Shown here in pieces: positions 1 through 12,791 of a DNA stretch of 64,000 nucleotides. Location: assembly GCA_002104935.1 (NCBI GenBank), contig MCGT01000005.1, positions 744,001 through 808,000 of the forward strand, read 5' to 3'. This stretch comes from Hesseltinella vesiculosa (Eukaryota > Mucoromycota > Mucoromycetes > Mucorales > Cunninghamellaceae). Below the pieces are notes generated by a model. The model searched no databases and was not told the DNA's origin. It saw only the letters and a list, made by a program, of their open reading frames with translations. Made by a program: the position numbers and the translations under genes. Numbering within the stretch: position 1 is the stretch's first letter; each line of letters starts with the position of its first letter.

Positions 1-788
<788 letters not shown>

Positions 789-906
789 TAGATGGAGGGG
801 GGAAAAAGGGGGAAAGAAGAAAAAAAGGGAAAAATTATTTTTTTTTCCTGCCATCCACCAATGAAAAAACCCCGCATTTCCTATTCTTTTTTCTTTTTTA
901 ACTGTC
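789..906. promoter_or_regulatory. Divergent promoter, ArfGAP / PDK-like kinase
   Basis: Only 118 bp separate the two start codons. The interval is dominated by purine and T-rich tracts (ggggggaaaaaggg, then T-rich sequence). No TATA box is evident. A shared bidirectional promoter is inferred from spacing only. Confidence 0.5.
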
Positions 907-2264
907 ATGCTACGTTCTCATGGTGTTGCTCGATATCTCACTCGCTCATTGACCACCGTCACTAAAACGTCAGAAAAACCGTTAGGACAAGCGTTTTATG
1001 ATGACAAGATTTTAACTGTAAACTATTCCATTTTGCAGAACCAAAGGCACCAAAAACTAATCGTTTTTTTTTAATCTTAGTATGCCAACAAACCCGTTCA
1101 GCCAGTGTCTTTACATCAGCTCATTCGTTTTGGCCAAACGCCTTCGTCCAATCAAAGTGCTCAATACGCTCGAACGGAACTACCTGTGCGTTTAGCAAGA
1201 CGAGTGCGCGCGTTTCAAACGCTCCCTTTCATCGTTGGCACCAATCCCTACATTCGAGAAATCTACCGGCTCTATTATGACTCGTTTGAATCGCTTGAAC
1301 CGTTTGTTCAGATGAAGCAATTTGATCCAGTAACCTATGCTGACAAGCTCAAGGATTTGGTAGAACGGCACACGGATAACATTCCTACTCTTGCTAGAGG
1401 TAATGGTTTGTTTGTACTGTCCAGCATCTGACGCGGGCAAACCTGTTTAGGCTTCCTTGAATGCAAACAATATATGGATCCTCATGATATGGCTATTTTT
1501 TTGGATGAAGTGATCAAGGCTCGCATTGGGATCCGTTTGATAGCCGAACAATGCATTGTGCTGACAGAGCAAGACCAACCACAGCAACAGCCTCGGCATT
1601 TTGGCATCATTGACACCAAGCTGCAGCCCAGTCAGCTTGTGCAACATTGTGCGGAATTTGTCGCCGAATTGTGTGATTTCAACTATGGTGTCAGTCCTGA
1701 AACCATTGTCAATGGCCACGTCGACACCAGCTTTACATATGTACCAGTGCATCTGGAATACATCCTGACCGAGCTCTTGAAAAACTCGCATCGTGCCACC
1801 GTCGAGCATTCACGCAAACAGCAGCTCGTGGACGTCCCTCCCATCGAAGTCACCATTAGCCACAGCCAAGAGGAGATTGGTATCCGCATCCGTGACCAAG
1901 GCGGCGGCATTAATGAAGACAGCCTGGCCAAGGTCTTTGATTACTCCTATACCACAGTGAAAAAGCCGGGCGAAGACGATGATCAGCTTAGCATATTCAA
2001 CGGCATGGCTCAGATGGCCATGCAAAGCGGTGTGGGCGGTCCTTTGGCTGGTCTAGGGTAAAGGCGAAGTTTTTTTTTTTTTTTTTTTTTTTTTGATCAT
2101 GCTTTTCTCTCTCTTTGGACAGATATGGCTTGCCCTTGGCTCGCATGTATGCACAGTATTTTGGCGGTTCCCTTACATTGGTATCGATGAATGGTTATGG
2201 ATGTGATACCTTTTTGAAGCTAAAGCACATCGATCAGTCTTTAGCCGAAGGACTAGAAATTTAA
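907..2264 (+). CDS. Mitochondrial PDK/BCKDK-family protein kinase
   Basis: Histidine-kinase-like protein kinase that phosphorylates and inactivates a mitochondrial 2-oxoacid dehydrogenase, most likely pyruvate dehydrogenase. Four exons: 907-1017, 1081-1399, 1451 to about 2059, and a last exon after a T24 tract from about 2124. Frames join cleanly, for example LARG/FLECKQYMDPHD and GLG/YGLPLARMYAQYFGG. Landmarks: basic N-terminus (MLRSHGVARYLTRS) fit for mitochondrial targeting; PVQPVSLHQLIRFG; RLIAEQ; N-box ILTELLKNSHRATVE; G1 box DQGGG; G2 box GLGYGLPLAR. All nucleotide-binding motifs are intact. Fungi carry two such kinases (Pkp1 and Pkp2) and I cannot tell which this is; BCKDK remains possible. 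The stop falls at 2262-2264. Confidence 0.9.
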
Positions 2265-2506
2265 TACAGCGCGCGAAAATAAATGGAGCCGTGCACCAAG
2301 CTTGGTGGGCGTCACAGGACAGTGTGGGACCTCATCCATTTCGCCCCTCAACGCCAGACCCTTTCATACCCCGACGTCCTTGGAGATGGGGCAGTGGAAC
2401 AAGAAACGTGGTCGTTGCTGGAGTTTTCTATTTTTTAAATGGACATAATTTATCAAGCGTGTAAAATGGAGAGTTGGGGAGTGAGAAATGCAGGATTTTA
2501 AATAGC

Positions 2507-3439
2507 TTAGACGGCAAGACGGTCTTCGATATCCTTGCGGCGGGCATCTGAACGGAAAGAAAAATGAGCAAGTTGAAAAAGACTGCATTCGGATTACCTT
2601 TATGATGCTTAATGTCGTCGGTAGAGGCATTATAGTTGAGAACGTTGGTTTGGTTGAATGGATTTTCGGGTGACTTTTGGAAGTTCTTGTATGCGATTTG
2701 TTCCAACTGGGTCTTGCGCAAGCCAGGGTTGTCCTGCTTGAGTTGGGGCATTTCTCTGGGGAAGAAAGAAGAATGAGCCTGAATGCCTCTCCACCGTGCT
2801 GGCTTACCTATCCAAATAGGCAGCATAGGCAGCCTTGAAGCGACGTTCTGGGTGGCGTTCGACATCCTTATCCTTGACCGAGCTAGAATCATTCAAGGAC
2901 AGCAGATCCAAGGCGTCGTCGATGTTGCTGGCGGAAAATTCAGGAATGGTGCGTCGGGCTGTACTGGCTTGTTCCACCTTGGCCGACTTCTTGGCTGCTT
3001 TTTTCTATAAAGGGAGCAAAATCAGATCATGCATGCCATCAATGTGATACTTACATCAGCACCGCTGATCTTTGGCTTGGCATTGCCTAGGGCTTTTTCT
3101 TCTTCAGCCTAGGATGATCGATGGGAGAAAAAGGCATGAGTGACAGGGAGATGACAGCAACATGGTCATTTACCAACAATCGTGCAGCTTCGGCTTTTTT
3201 AGCAGCTGCTGCAGCCTAGGAAAAAAAAAAAAAGACATCAGACTAGGATTCGGGTTGAGGGAAATTACCTTTTTATCGGCTTCTTCTTCCTTCTTGTTGT
3301 TTTTTTTGGCGCCTTGGGACCACTTGTCGGCTTCAGCAGCTTCAGCTTGAGCAGCCTTGGCGCGATCCTTTTCGTTCTTGGCAGCAGCCTTCTTATCCTT
3401 GGCAGCTTCAGCCTTGCTGTTAGATCCTTTCTTAGCCAT
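2507..3439 (-). CDS. CCDC124/Lso2-family ribosome-associated protein
   Basis: Small, highly charged coiled-coil protein of the family that binds translationally inactive ribosomes (human CCDC124, yeast Lso2). Minus strand from ATG at 3437-3439 (MAKKGSNSKAEAAKDKKAAA). About six exons separated by short introns. The N-terminal half is Lys/Ala/Glu-rich coiled coil; the conserved C-terminal block is IDDALDLLSL, ERHPERRFKAAYAAYL, MPQLKQDNPGLRKTQLEQI and FQKSPENPFNQ, which lines up in order with human CCDC124 (EDAIAVLS, DRHPERRMRAAF, LPRLKQENPNMRLSQLKQL, SPDNPMNQ). It ends DIEDRLAV. Divergent to the ABC transporter with 187 bp between starts; no functional link is known. Confidence 0.87.
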
Positions 3440-3626
3440 GACGTGGATGTGTTAAAGTAAAGAAGAAGAAGAAAAAAAAACAAGGTTGCGTTTCAGAGGG
3501 TTTTTAAAACACCGTCATGGAATATCTGCTGGCTGCCTTTCCCAGTCGCTTTTTTTTTTTTTTTTTTTGCCTCTTTCTTTCTTGTAACTTTTTTTTCTTC
3601 CACAGTTCCCCAAGTCAGCTTGTTTT
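3440..3626. promoter_or_regulatory. Divergent promoter, CCDC124-like / ABCC transporter
   Basis: 187 bp between opposed start codons, with long A/G-rich and T-rich tracts (T18 at about 3550-3567). The only ATG-initiated reading on the plus strand here (3517) is cut by the poly-T tract; the ABCC start at 3627 fits the family N-terminus better. Confidence 0.45.
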
Positions 3627-6600
3627 ATGGAGGCCTCCAATCAATGGCTTTTTGGTAGTGGTGGGGATTCTGATCCTTCTGGTTTTCTTTGCCCAGACCC
3701 TGAAGGATGGGTAAGTGTTTAAAGCTTGTTTGTTTTTAGGTGGTATTCATATTTCAATGATAGGGACCCTTCTCTACAGTTCGCGTGCCCGATTTTACTC
3801 CTTGCTTTGAAAATGTGCAAGTGTCTACTGTGCTAGGTTGATGGAGGAAGCTCATTCCATATTATATTTTTTTTTTTTTTTTAGTGTATTGTCGTTGATA
3901 CCTAGCTTGTTTGTCCTTTCGTTTGGCATGGCCCGTCTGTGGATCTTGTCGAAACGTGAAGATCTTGCACCTCAAATGACAAGGAACTGGCATTACTTTG
4001 CGAAAATGGTAAAGAATGGAAAAGAAACAGAACAAAAATGCTCATAGGATTGGCGTAGACTGTGTTGGTTGCCCTCTTGATGACCACGGCGGCAAGCACT
4101 TGGATTTCAGCTATCGAATATGAATCATGGGTTGACAACGCTCCCTTGCTGGTGTCAATGGCAAACATTCTTGTCTTGGTAAGTCAAATTAAAAAAAGGC
4201 AAGAGGGTGACGTCAATTAAACGCCTTTCTTATCTAGGTATTCGTCATTGCTTTGCACCGCTTGGAGTATTTGCGTAATAAGATCCCATCAGCTGTCCTG
4301 TTATTCTATTGGCTTTTTGTGCTGTTCATTGATGGTGTGAAATTGCGTACCGACTTGATGTTGCATCAATACGCCACAGATTCGGTCCAATTTAGCCTTT
4401 TTACCGTTACCTACATCCTTGCCTTGACCATTTTTACCTTGGAATGCCGTCACCGCCCCAAGAGTCAATACATTTTACTGGACGAAGACGTCGTAAGCTC
4501 ATACCTTCCCAATCGTCATCGTCATTGGCTAATTATTTTTCACTAGATGGATTGCCCCGAGGAGCAAGCCAACATTTTTGGTCGTCTGACGTTTGAATGG
4601 ATGACGCCTCTGATGCGTCTTGGTTACGAAAAGCCCTTGATCATGGATGATTTATGGAACTTGAACCATGAGGATCAATCCGCCATAGTGGGCGAACGAT
4701 TCGAACGTAACTGGCAACTGGAAATGCAGAAGCCAAGGTATGACCACACAGCAAAAAAAAAAAAAAAAAGAGTGCTTTGCCACACATCAAAAAAACCAAC
4801 TCCCGACGCCGTTGATTATTAATCTTTTTGCGGTTTCTATTTGGTAGTCCGTCTCTTCTTCGCGCGCTGGTCAAGACGCTGGGCGGTCCCTTTTTCTTGG
4901 CTGCTGTAAGTTGCCAACCTACATTTCAGCTACCACTGGCAACTCACACTTTTTTAATGTTGTAGTTGTTCAAGGCAATTCAAGATGTCCTGCAGTTTAC
5001 CCAGCCCATGTTGCTTGGCCGTCTGATGCTTTGGGTCACCAGTTACACGGGTCCCAACCCAGAACCTGCCTACCGTGGTATTTTGATCGCAGGTAACGTT
5101 ACATTCCAGAGTTAAAAGCAACGCCGATCACATGAGCAACGTTCTGAATGATTATTTTTTATGATGCACAGTTGGCATGTTTGCCACCGCCATTTGCCAA
5201 ACCATGTTTTTGCATCAATACTTCCATCGCTGTTTCATGACCGGTATGCGTCTCCGTGCGGCCCTGGTGACTGCCATTTATCGCAAAACCTTGATGCTCA
5301 GCAACGCCAGTCGCCAGCAATCCACCGTTGGTGAAATTGTCAACCACATGTCTGTGGACGCCCAACGTTTGATGGATTTGTGCACCTATTTCCATATCGG
5401 TAGGACCTCTTCCTATTTTTCTTCTTTTTTCTCACACCTCCGCTTTTCTTTTTTTTTTTTTTTTCTTGGGCAGTATGGAGTGGCCCGCTTCAAATTGTGA
5501 TTGCTTTGGTCATGCTTCATGGCACAATGGGGGCCAGTATTTGGGCTGGTGTGGCCATTCTCATTCTGACCATTCCTCTGAACACCTACCTTGCCAAGAA
5601 GATGCGTACCTACCAAAAGGCTCAGATGGGCAACAAGGACGCCAGAGTCAAGCTCATGAATGAAATCCTAAATGGTATCCGTGTCATCAAGTTGTATGCC
5701 TGGGAAACTCCCTTTTATCAAAAGGTAAATCATCGCAGGTTGACCAACAAGCTCAACTGACCCCATTTACCTGGCACGTAGGTGAGCTTCATTCGTAACG
5801 ATTTGGAATTGGCCATGTTGAAGAAGATCGGTGTGTTGTCTTCCATTCAAAACTTTACCTGGTCGTCCATTCCCTTTTTGGTGTCATTGTCAACCTTTGC
5901 CTTTTACATTGCCTTTAGTGGTCGTCTGCTGACGAGTGAAGTTGCATTTGTGGCCATCTCCTTGTTTGGCTTGCTGCAATTCCCCCTGGCTGTCTTCCCC
6001 AATGTCATTACCTCAACCATCGAGGCATCTGTGTCATTGTACCGTATCGAAGGCTACTTGTCCTCAGAAGAACTCGACCCCAACGCTGTCAAACGCGAAG
6101 ACTACCGCGATCTGCCCGACTGGACCGTCAACACGCCTTTGCTCGAAATCGATAATGCCTCCTTCAAGTGGAGCAAGGAAGACCAAACCAACGTCTTGTC
6201 CGACATTGACTTGTCTGTGAAAAAAGGTGAGTTGACTGCTGTCGTCGGCCGTGTCGGCAGCGGCAAGTCGACCATTGTCAGCGCCCTTTTGGGTGAAACC
6301 GTCAAAATCAACGGCAAAGTCACCTTGCGCGGCTCGATTGCCTATGTGCCTCAACAGCCTTGGGTGATGAACGCCACCGTCCGTGAAAACATCGTCTTTG
6401 GCCACCGCTTTGATCCCGACTTTTATGACCAAGTTTTGGAAGCCTGTTCGTTGAAGACAGATATTCAAATCCTTGGTGCTGGTGATCAAACTGAAATCGG
6501 TGAACGTGGTATCAACTTGTCAGGTACTTAATGCTTATAATGTACCCATACGAATACTGACTTCTAAAAAAAAAAAGGTGGGCAAAAGGCCCGTGTTGCT

Positions 6601-9195
6601 CTTGCTCGTGCTATTTATGCTCGTGCCGATGTCTACTTGTTGGATGACCCCTTGAGTGCTGTGGACGCTCACGTTGGCCGCCATATCTTTGATCATGTCA
6701 TTGGCCCTGAAGGGTTATTGAAGAACAAGGCTCGTTTGCTCGTCACTCACGGTATCCAATACCTGCCCAAGGTTGACAAGGTGGTGATGTTGCGTGATGG
6801 CCAAATTATTTCCAGCGGAGGTTACGAAGCCTTGATGAACGAACGCACCGAACTGTATGCTCTTGTGACCGAATTTGGCAACCAAGGCAGCCAAAGCAAC
6901 AGCGAAAACAGTGACCACGATACCGACGAAACCCTGGAACCAGCCGTGCAGCAAGACGAAGAGCTTCCTACCTACATTGGCCGCAACGAAGAAGAAGCTT
7001 CGCTGAACAAGGACTCGGATCTGATCCGCCGAGAACGTTTCAACAGTGTCAGCAGCGCCACCAGCATCAAGACCCTGCGTCGTGCCTCGCTCGTGTCGTT
7101 GCACCGCGGCAAGAAGAAGCCTGTGTCTCAAGGCAAGGATCGTCTCATGACCATCGAAGAAAGTGCTCAAGGCAGTGTCGACACTAGCGTGTACAAGCAA
7201 TACGCCAAGTCGTGCTCCATTGCCGGTGTTGTTGTTGTCCTGGTCTTCCAAATCCTGGCCCAAATGGCGTCTGTCGGTGCCAACTTGTGGCTCAAGGAAT
7301 GGAGCAACCGCAACCAGCGTGAACAAACCAACAACCACGTCTGGGCCTACCTGGGTATCTATGCTTTGATCGGCTGGTCCTCTACCATCTTCACTGTCAT
7401 CCAGACCCTGACTCTCTGGGTCACTTGTGCCATCCGCTCAGCCAAGGTGCTTCACTCTGAAATGCTCGATAGTGTCATGAAGTCTCCTATGTCCTTCTTT
7501 GACACCACTCCTCTTGGTCGTATTCTTAACCGCTTCAGCAAGGATCAACACACCGTCGATGAAGTCTTGCCTCGATCCTTTGGTGCGTATTTCCGTGTCT
7601 TGTTCTCTGTCATTGCTACTATCACCGTGATTATGTACTCCACGCCCATCTTTATTGTCTTGATCATCCCCATGGCGCTTGTCTATTTGTATGTGCAACG
7701 ATATTACTTGGCAACCTCGCGTGAATTGAAGCGTCTGGACTCCGTGGGCAAGAGCCCGGTGTACTCGCACTTTCAAGAAACTATCTCGGGCGTGGCCACG
7801 ATCCGTGCCTATGAACAGCAAAACCGTTTCACTTATGAAAACGAAGTGAAGCTCGACGACAACCAACGTGCCTACTTCCCCTCCATCTCTTGCAACCGTT
7901 GGTTGGCCGTGCGTCTCGAATTCCTTGGCTCGCTCATCATCTTTGGCGCTGCCCTCTTCGCCGTTCTCGGTGTTGTCTATGGTGATCGCTCATACATCGA
8001 CCCTGGTCTAGTCGGTAAAACGTCGATCATGCGCCTGTCCTTACCTCCTCTGACCGTTCTTTCTTTTCTTTTCTTTTTTTTTTTTCTCTTTCCGCTTACC
8101 AGGTCTAAGTGTCTCGTATGCTCTCAGTGTGACTCAGGCTCTCAACTGGGTGATCCGTTCTTTCTGTGAAATTGAAGTAAGTTTGGACGACATCAAGGTG
8201 TAAAATCGACATTCTCATCACCTTTTTTTTTTTCTTCCCTCCAGACGAACATTGTCTCAGTGGAACGTATCAAAGAAGTAAGTTCAAAAGGCTACCGCCG
8301 AAGAAACAAACTGATCTCCCCGTTTCCTTTTAGTACATTGATCTCCCCCATGAAAAGTACGATTCGATGCGCACGGTGAGCCCCAGCTGGCCCGAACAAG
8401 GTACCATAGAATTCAAGGATTACTCGACACGGTACCGCGCTGGATTGGATTTGGCCTTGAAAGACGTCTCATTCAACATTGGAGCTCAAGAAAAGGTCGG
8501 GATCTGTGGCCGCACAGGTTCTGGCAAGACCAGCACGACCCTCAGTCTGTTCCGTATCATCGAAGCTGCCCAGGGCAAAATCTCCATCGACGGCATGGAT
8601 ATCTCGACACTCCGTTTGTTTGATCTGCGCTCACGCCTGACTATTATTCCCCAAGACCCCGTGCTTTTCGCCGGCAATGTCCGCTCCAACTTGGATCCCT
8701 TTGATGCTCACAGCGACGCTGACATCTGGGAAGCCCTGCGTCTCTCGTACCTGGATGAACATGTGTCTCAAATGGATGGTAAATTGGATGCTACTGTCTT
8801 GGAAGGTGGTTCCAATTTCTCCGTCGGTCAACGTCAATTGATCTGTCTGGCCCGTGCTTTACTTCGTCGCACAAAGGTGTTGGTGCTGGATGAAGCAACT
8901 GCCTCGGTAACGTTTCTTATCTTTTTTTCCCCTCCATCAGCCTTCTTACACTCTTTGTTTTTATTATTAGATCGATGTGGAAATTGATCAACGTATCCAG
9001 AAAACCATCCGTGAACAATTCAAGCACTGCACCATCTTGACCATTGCTCACCGCATCAACACTGTTATGGATAGCGACCGAATTCTCATTCTTGACAAGG
9101 GCTCCATGGTTGAATTTGATACTCCTGCCAATTTGCTTGCCGATCGGGACTCCTACTTTTACTCTATGTCCAAGGAAGCCGGGCTTGTTGAGTAG
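3627..9195 (+). CDS. ABCC-family ABC transporter (MRP/Ycf1-like), full length
   Basis: ATP-driven exporter of glutathione conjugates and other organic anions, usually vacuolar in fungi. About 16 exons. The start at 3627 ([10 protein letters not shown]...[13 protein letters not shown]) matches the MRP N-terminus, followed by a TMD0 of hydrophobic exons (3.9-4.5 kb), the L0 linker, TMD1 (4.9-6.0 kb), NBD1, TMD2 and NBD2. NBD1: Walker [10 protein letters not shown], signature LSGGQKAR (split by an intron at about 6524-6577), Walker [15 protein letters not shown] with Asp in place of the catalytic Glu, H-loop VTHG. NBD2: Walker [10 protein letters not shown], signature FSVGQRQL, Walker [11 protein letters not shown] with Glu, H-loop IAHR. 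This asymmetry is the ABCC norm. The linker after NBD1 carries [10 protein letters not shown] and [11 protein letters not shown], a likely PKA-type phosphorylation region. Substrate not determinable. Confidence 0.95.
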
Positions 9196-9526
9196 AGTGC
9201 TTCCCAACTCTTTGTTATTTTATTATTCGCATCCCCCGCTCTTTTACCATTCCAAAAATAAAAAAAAAATCACTAGGTTTAATGTCTGCTCGAAATCTAT
9301 TGATCATGTACGTTTGAACTACAAAGTAAAACTGATTGCTGCTTGTGTTACTTTTTTTAAAACTTATCCCATGAAATGCAAAAAAAAAAGTAAAACGCTT
9401 GTTACGGGGAAACAAAGCCGCGATTTTTCATTGGCATCCAGCCACTCCGTTTTTTAATGCTGGCTATTTTTTTTATTTTTATTTTTTGCCTTGGTTCTTT
9501 ATCTCATTGTTTTTGTTTTTACAGAA
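9196..9526. other. Intergenic, ABCC 3' end to ILV5 copy 1 start
   Basis: AT-rich stretch with A8-A9 and T-tracts and no convincing reading frame. It holds the ABCC 3' UTR and the short ILV5 promoter. The bases just before the ATG (tttttacagaa) look like an intron acceptor, so a 5' UTR intron is possible. Confidence 0.6.
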
Positions 9527-10939
9527 ATGGCTTCTCGTGCATTCACCACAGCTCTCCGTACTGCTTCCCGCGCTACCCGTCCTATGGTTGGCCGTCCTAT
9601 GGCCGTTTTCACCTCACAATCTCTTCTCAAGGCTGCGGTAAGTATTTAAAAACAGAATGAAGAACAGAGGCCCATATGGGGCTGCACAGGCGTTGTGGGT
9701 ATGCGATGGGCAAGAAGACATGTGGGGAGACAGGAAAGGAAGATCACTGACTTTTTTATTTGCTTGTTGGCAGACCCCTGCTATACAAACCCGTGGCAAA
9801 AAGACCTTGAACTTTGGCGGCACCGAAGAAGTAGTGTATGAGCGGTCGGACGTGCCCAAGAAAAAGCTGCTGGATACTTTCAAGAATGATACCATTGCAG
9901 TGCTCGGCTATGGCCCTCAGGGTCGCGGCCAAGCCTTGAATTTGCGGGACAACGGTGTCAATGTCATCATTGGCCAACGTGAAGGCAAGACTTACCAACA
10001 AGCAGTTGAAGAAGGCTGGGTGCCAGGCAAGAACCTGTTCCCTGTGCTAGACGCTGTAGAAAAAGGGACCATTGTTATGAACCTTTTGTCAGATGCCTAT
10101 CAAAAAGAAATCTGGCCTCAGATGAAGCCTCTATTGACTCCTGGCAAGACTCTCTATTTCTCGCACGGTTTCTCTATCGTCTACAAGGATCAAACCAACA
10201 TTGTTCCACCCAAAGGTAAAAAAAAAAAAGAGGGAGAGCATGCTTCACTGGTTGTTCCTGACACTCTTTTTTTTTTTTTAAAAAAAAAAAATCAATTACT
10301 GCAGATATCGACGTGATCTTGGTTGCTCCTAAAGGGTCAGGATTCACAGTCCGCCGCCTGTTCCAAGAAGGTCGTGGCATCAACGGCTCATTTGCTGTGT
10401 GGCAAGATGCGTCGGGAAAGGCAAAGGAACGTACCATTGCCCTTGGCGTGGGTGTAGGCACAGGATACTTGTACGAAACGACCTTTGAAAAAGAAGTATA
10501 CTCTGATTTGTTTGGCGAACGCGGGGTGCTGATGGGTGCCATTCAGGGCCTATTCCAAGCCCAGTACGAAGTGCTACGCGCCAACGGTCATTCGCCTTCC
10601 GAAGCATTCAATGAAACCGTCGAAGAAGCCACGCAATCCCTGTATCCCCTGATTGGCGAACGGGGCATGGACTGGATGTATTCCAACTGCTCGACCACTG
10701 CCCAACGTGGTGCCCTGGACTGGTGGCGCCCCTTCCATGACGCCTCCAAGCCAGTTTTTGAAAAGCTGTATGAATCGGTGCGCAATGGCTCAGAAACTGC
10801 CCGCTCCCTTGACCGAAACTCCCAACCCGACTACCGTGAAAAGCTTGAAGAAGAGCTCAAAGAGATCCGTGAATCTGAAATCTGGCGTGCAGGCAAAACC
10901 GTCCGTCAATTGCGACCCGAGAACGTTGGCAAGAACTAG
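9527..10939 (+). CDS. ILV5: Ketol-acid reductoisomerase, mitochondrial, copy 1
   Basis: Second enzyme of valine/isoleucine synthesis: NADPH- and Mg-dependent conversion of 2-acetolactate to dihydroxyisovalerate. Three exons: 9527-9637, 9774-10215, 10305-10939, giving 395 aa. N-terminal MASRAFTTALRTASRATRPM is Arg/Ser/Thr-rich with no acids, a mitochondrial presequence. Rossmann motif GYGPQGRGQALNLRDNG, followed by IIGQREGK; the C-terminal knotted domain includes GRGINGSFAVWQDASG, NETVEEATQSL and YSNCSTTAQRGALDWW. It ends QLRPENVGKN. The short length with Mg-binding Glu residues in the single knotted domain is a class I/fungal Ilv5 pattern. A paralogue on the opposite strand at 30599-31906 has introns at identical positions. 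Confidence 0.96.
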
Positions 10940-12791
10940 CCTCAAGCCTTTTTATCCCTCGATTTCTTCATTCCATTCCCCTCAAAACCCTCCCCTCATA
11001 CGTGAGACACAATAGCAAATGAAGAGGGATGAACAAAATTAGAAATCTTTCAGTGAAGTCATTCCCAATAAAAAAAAAAAACCCAATGCATGAGCCAGAT
11101 TTGGACAATGATAGCGTTTTTGTACTTTGTTGTTGTAACAGGGAACACGATTTTTGACAGCCACGGAGTGCGAAGGTAATTTCCTAATCTGCAGACGCAC
11201 CGATATTTTCCCTTTTGTCAAAATGGAGCCAACCACCTGGAAACGTGTAACCCGAGTTTAAACCCGAGTTTCAAAAAAGACAAAGGTATTTTTTTTCTGA
11301 CACGGAACGAACGCCAACTGAGAACCATTTTAAACTGCCTGGCCATCCTTTTTTTTTTTTCTTCCTCCTTTACCCTTTCCCCTTCACTCCTTTGGCTTCA
11401 CCCCTTTATTTTTTATTTTTATTTTTATTTGTCTCATTGACGTCAGTTTGGCCGAAAAAAAGGGGACGCACCGATAACGTGATCGTTGGTTATATTCTTT
11501 TCGTCAATTAAGATTTATGGAAGTCTTGTGATTGCCATCACCCTTCTGCTTCTTTGCATTCTCTGCTTTTATTTTATATCCTGCAAAACGCTTGCGCTCA
11601 TATGATTCGCAATTACCAGGCAACGGGATTTACCAACGAACGACAGCCTCGGCCAAACAATCCTCGGCCTCCTCCTCGACCATTGTCACCACCTCTTCCA
11701 TCACCAGCCGAGCCTCCCATACGAGAAACAGTTCTCTTTTACTGAGAGCCTATATAATATTCTATTTGCATTCGATGATCACCCATCTTTCATCCAATTT
11801 ATATTTTTTTAAAAACAACTTTCCCTGACTGAACTTCATAAAAAAGCATCTGGCATTCATCTCCTTCAATTCATGGCAACACCTAACGCGTGATTTATTT
11901 TTAACGTTATAGAAATAAAAAAAATTGTTTTTGATTCTTTCAATTTTGTTGAGAATCTTCAGGTGCCCATGATGGGGCCGCTGTGTCACAATGGTCGCTA
12001 TGCTCGGTGTTGCTCGCCCTTTACCATACTTGAACAAAAAGGGTTATTCATGTGTTATCCTTGTGCATTCCACCTGCGTCAATATGATCCTTTTCATTCC
12101 ACTACCAAGTGTCAAATGCCAAAAATGAATATGGGGGTTCTGATTTATCTGTCCCTTTGGCGTTTTAAAAAAAAGCAAATCCTCTGATCCCCCCTTTCTC
12201 TGACCAACCTGACAATTTACACGACTGAAACGTGCGCCAGGCAATCGGCGGGATTAAAAAAGTATCTTTTTTTGAGTTCAGTTCAAGCAACCCTGCCTCT
12301 CGTGTGAATTTCCTTGTGTTTGCCCCCCTGCCATATAAAAAATTTCAGGGCTGTTGATGAACTATGTTTGTGTTTGGAGTGTGATGAATACGTTGCTGTG
12401 CGACAGGAAATAGATGATTCTAGATTGACGATCTGGTTCAATAAGTTGTCTGGGCCAGGGTGACATTTTTTTGGTTGAAGGTTGATTTGTTCTTGTCTGT
12501 GCATTTTTCAAGCTACCCATCTTTCCCTTTGCCATACACGAGCGTAAGGGCAAGGTGACCCAAGGCAGGGGGACGGGATTGCTGTTTTCTACATTCTTTC
12601 TCAATATGGATATTTTTGAAAGAGGAATCGAATTGAGTTTTTATTTTACAAAGTGGTGTTGAACTGGTTTTTTTTTTGATGGCATTGAAAAAAAAAGTAT
12701 GATATATATGAGATGAGACGTGTTGAACAATAGGAAATCTAAGACGAAAGAATCAAGCGATATGGACACAAAAGAAAATGGACGGATGGAT
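10940..12791. other. 1.85-kb intergenic gap
   Basis: Mostly featureless AT-rich sequence. It holds a direct repeat cccgagttt twice (about 11250-11272), a CRE palindrome TGACGTCA at 11438-11445, and T/C-rich promoter-like sequence before 11.5 kb. A proline-rich frame from an ATG at about 11611 (MIRNYQATGF...PAEPPIRETVLFY, 47 codons) overlaps another frame encoding a hydrophobic stretch just upstream (LVIAITLLLLCILCFYFI). A small membrane protein with an unseen intron is possible but unsupported. Confidence 0.4.

Noticed and set aside
3517..3714. Alternative ATG for the ABCC gene
   Set aside because: The reading passes through poly-T and gives only Phe/Leu sequence; the ATG at 3627 yields the family N-terminus.
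11532..11828. Two overlapping frames (Ser-rich and Pro-rich) near 11.6 kb
   Set aside because: No ATG for the longer frame, frames compete and neither shows a known domain. Retained only as a note on the gap.
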